NCBI RefSeq assembly: GCF_032854445.1
Contig: NC_088298.1
Coordinates: 19,549,976 to 19,613,975, forward strand
Source: Liolophura sinensis
Taxonomy: Eukaryota > Mollusca > Polyplacophora > Chitonida > Chitonidae
Direction: 5' to 3'
Length of the DNA: 64,000 bases
Made by a program: the position numbers and the translations under genes
Shown: piece after piece, positions 62,122 through 64,000 of the stretch
Layout: each line of letters starts with the position of its first letter
Numbering within the stretch: position 1 is the stretch's first letter
The notes under the pieces: model-generated
The model's input: only the letters and a program-made list of their open reading frames with translations
Told to the model about the DNA's origin: nothing
Database searches by the model: none

Positions 62122-62680
62122 ACGATTTTTAAGTTGCTGAGGGAAACAGTGGGTCAGAATGTGAAAAATTTCGCAATGAAACAAAATTAAAAGAAAAGAT
62201 AACATTTGTTAAAACTATATCTGAAATGGCACTGCAGTAAGCCTATGAACCGTGAATACGACATCTTTTCAGGTTTTAGAAATTTTTCTCGTAAGAGAAA
62301 TTTGCAAAAGCTTCTTATTCATTAGGATTTACAGTTTCCCACGTCTCGTGTTTTGCCTCAAATTTTTACTTGTGATGAGTAAATAATTCTCGGAATAAAA
62401 TATGAACTGAATATCTTATCTATGTCAGATAGTTTGATATTCAAACTGCACCTGTAAATCACAAAGGGTGTCGCAACCATAGAAAAGACTTATGACGGAA
62501 TAAAATTTGGAAAGAAAAGCCATCATCTGTACGCTAATGAAGACATCAATAAATTTGTTGTTTATGCTCTGTTATCAAAAAAGGAGACGTCATCTATTGA
62601 AAAAAGTCAGTCCGAGGTTTTGGGGAAAACGATTACAAAAAAAGTGACAGCTAAACAAGAAACCAATATAGAGGGTATTA
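62122..62680. other. Intergenic, nothing recognised
   Basis: AT-rich DNA between the composite SINE and the satellite. No coding signal. Confidence 0.6.
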
Positions 62681-64000
62681 CAGAACCGAAAACATAACAT
62701 TTGTACATAAACTCCTCGGCAGGAAACCAGTAGAGAGGGTATTATAAATCCCAGAATATAACATTTCTACATAAACGTCTTGGCAGGAAACCAGTAGAGA
62801 GGGTATTATAAATCCCAGAATATAACATTTCTACATAAACGTCTTGGCAGGAAACCAGTAGAGAGGGTATTATAAACCTTTATAGAGGGTATTATAAATC
62901 CCAGAATATAACATTTGTACATAAACGTCTTGGCAGGAAACCAGTATAGAGGGTATTATAAACCTGTGTAGAGGGTATTATAAATCCCAGAATATAACAT
63001 TTGTACATAAACGCCTTGGCAGGAAACCAGTAGAGAGGGTATTATAAACCTTTATAGAAGGTATTATAAATCCCAGAATATAACATTTGTACATAAACGC
63101 CTTGGCAGGAAACCAGTAGAGAGGATATTATAAACCTTTATAGAAGGTATTATAAATCCCAGAATATAACATTTGTACATAAACGCCTTGGCAGGAAACC
63201 AGTAGAGAGGATATTATAAACCTTTATAGAAGGTATTATAAATCCCAGAATATAACATTTGTACATAAACGCCTTGGCAGGAAACCAGTAGAGACGATAT
63301 TATAAACCTTTATAGAAGGTATTATAAATCCCAGAATATAACATTTGTACATAAACGCCTTGGCAGGAAACCAGCAGAGAGGGTATTATAAACCTTTATA
63401 GAGGGTATTATAAATCCCAGAATATAACATTTGTACATAAACGCCTTGGCAGGAAACCAGTAGAGAGGGTATTATAAACCTGTATAGAGGGTATTATAAA
63501 TCCCAGAATATAACATTTGTACATAAACGCCTTGGCAAGAAACCAGTAGAGAGGGTATTATAAACCTTTATAGAGGGTATTATAAATCCCAGAATATAAC
63601 ATTTGTACATAAACGCCTTGGCAGGAAACCAGTAGAGAGGGTATTATAAACCTTTATAGAGGGTATTATAAATCCCAGAATATAACATTTGTACATAAAC
63701 GCCTTGGCAGGAAACCAGTAGAGAGGATATTATAAACCTTTATAGAGGGTATTATAAATCCCAGAATATAACATTTGTACATAAACGCCTTGGCAGGAAA
63801 CCAGTAGAGAGGATATTATAAACCTTTATAGAGGGTATTATAAATCCCAGAATATAACATTTGTACATAAACGCCTTGGCAGGAAACCAGTAGAGAGGAT
63901 ATTATAAACTTTTATAGAAGGTATTATAAATCCCAGAATATAACATTTGTACATAAACGCCTTGGCAGGAAACCAGTAGAGAGGGTATTATAAACCTTTA
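62681..64000. repeat. Satellite array, 64-bp then 86-bp monomers
   Basis: Aligning on TTGTACATAAACGCC, starts are at 62701, 62765, 62829 (64-bp spacing), then 62915, 63001, 63087 and every 86 bp to 63947. The 86-bp monomer holds an extra 22 bp, a second copy of the TAGAGGGTATTATAAA block. Monomers are highly similar. The array runs off the end of the window. Confidence 0.97.

Noticed and set aside
62681-64000. CRISPR-like array
   Set aside because: The whole 86-bp monomer is conserved with no unique spacers, and the DNA is animal. It is a satellite.

Overview
This is a stretch of animal nuclear DNA, most likely from a mollusc or a close lophotrochozoan relative. It has phase-consistent spliced exons, an intronless Toll-like receptor, replication-dependent histone genes with 3' stem-loops, non-LTR retrotransposons, a hAT transposon and many tRNA-derived SINEs. 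The SINE tails (TACGGCGTAAAACACC...ATAAAT, and ...TTAAACCCCAAGCACTCACTC) are types I associate with molluscan genomes. The clade call rests on this mixture and is inference.

Layout. 0.9-11.8 kb: eleven plus-strand exons of a DBH-like copper monooxygenase (MOXD1 type). They cover the end of the DOMON domain, both copper domains and the C-terminal anchor. The signal peptide and the first part of DOMON lie upstream of the window. Several introns begin with minisatellites built from the preceding exon end plus its splice donor. 12-14.5 kb: MITE and SINE insertions and a short tandem array. 14.7-17.2 kb (minus strand): a complete single-exon Toll-like receptor. 17.4-24.5 kb: no confident gene, but SINEs, a MITE, microsatellites, an 86-bp-arm inverted repeat and weak exon candidates.

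24.5-30.7 kb: a fragment of a retrotransposon ORF1 next to a 28-bp piece of histone H4, then a long but broken non-LTR element (zinc-knuckle ORF1; endonuclease, reverse transcriptase and RNase H in ORF2). 28.4-48.1 kb: a tandem array with a period of about 8.15 kb. Each unit carries the 3' half of that retrotransposon, a spacer, and histones H4, H2B and H2A in one orientation. There are two complete histone trios and one partial unit that ends before H4. No H3 or H1 is seen.

49.4-52.2 kb: a hAT DNA transposon with matching terminal repeats and a frameshifted transposase. 52-62.6 kb: SINEs, minisatellites and long stretches with nothing recognisable. 62.68 kb to the window end: a satellite whose monomer grows from 64 to 86 bp.

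Working together: the three histone genes make core nucleosome proteins and share TATA promoters and the same 3' processing signal, as expected for S-phase-coordinated genes. The monooxygenase and the receptor are unrelated neighbours. The rest is repeat biology: the histone array appears to have formed by tandem duplication with one breakpoint inside the retrotransposon's reverse transcriptase.
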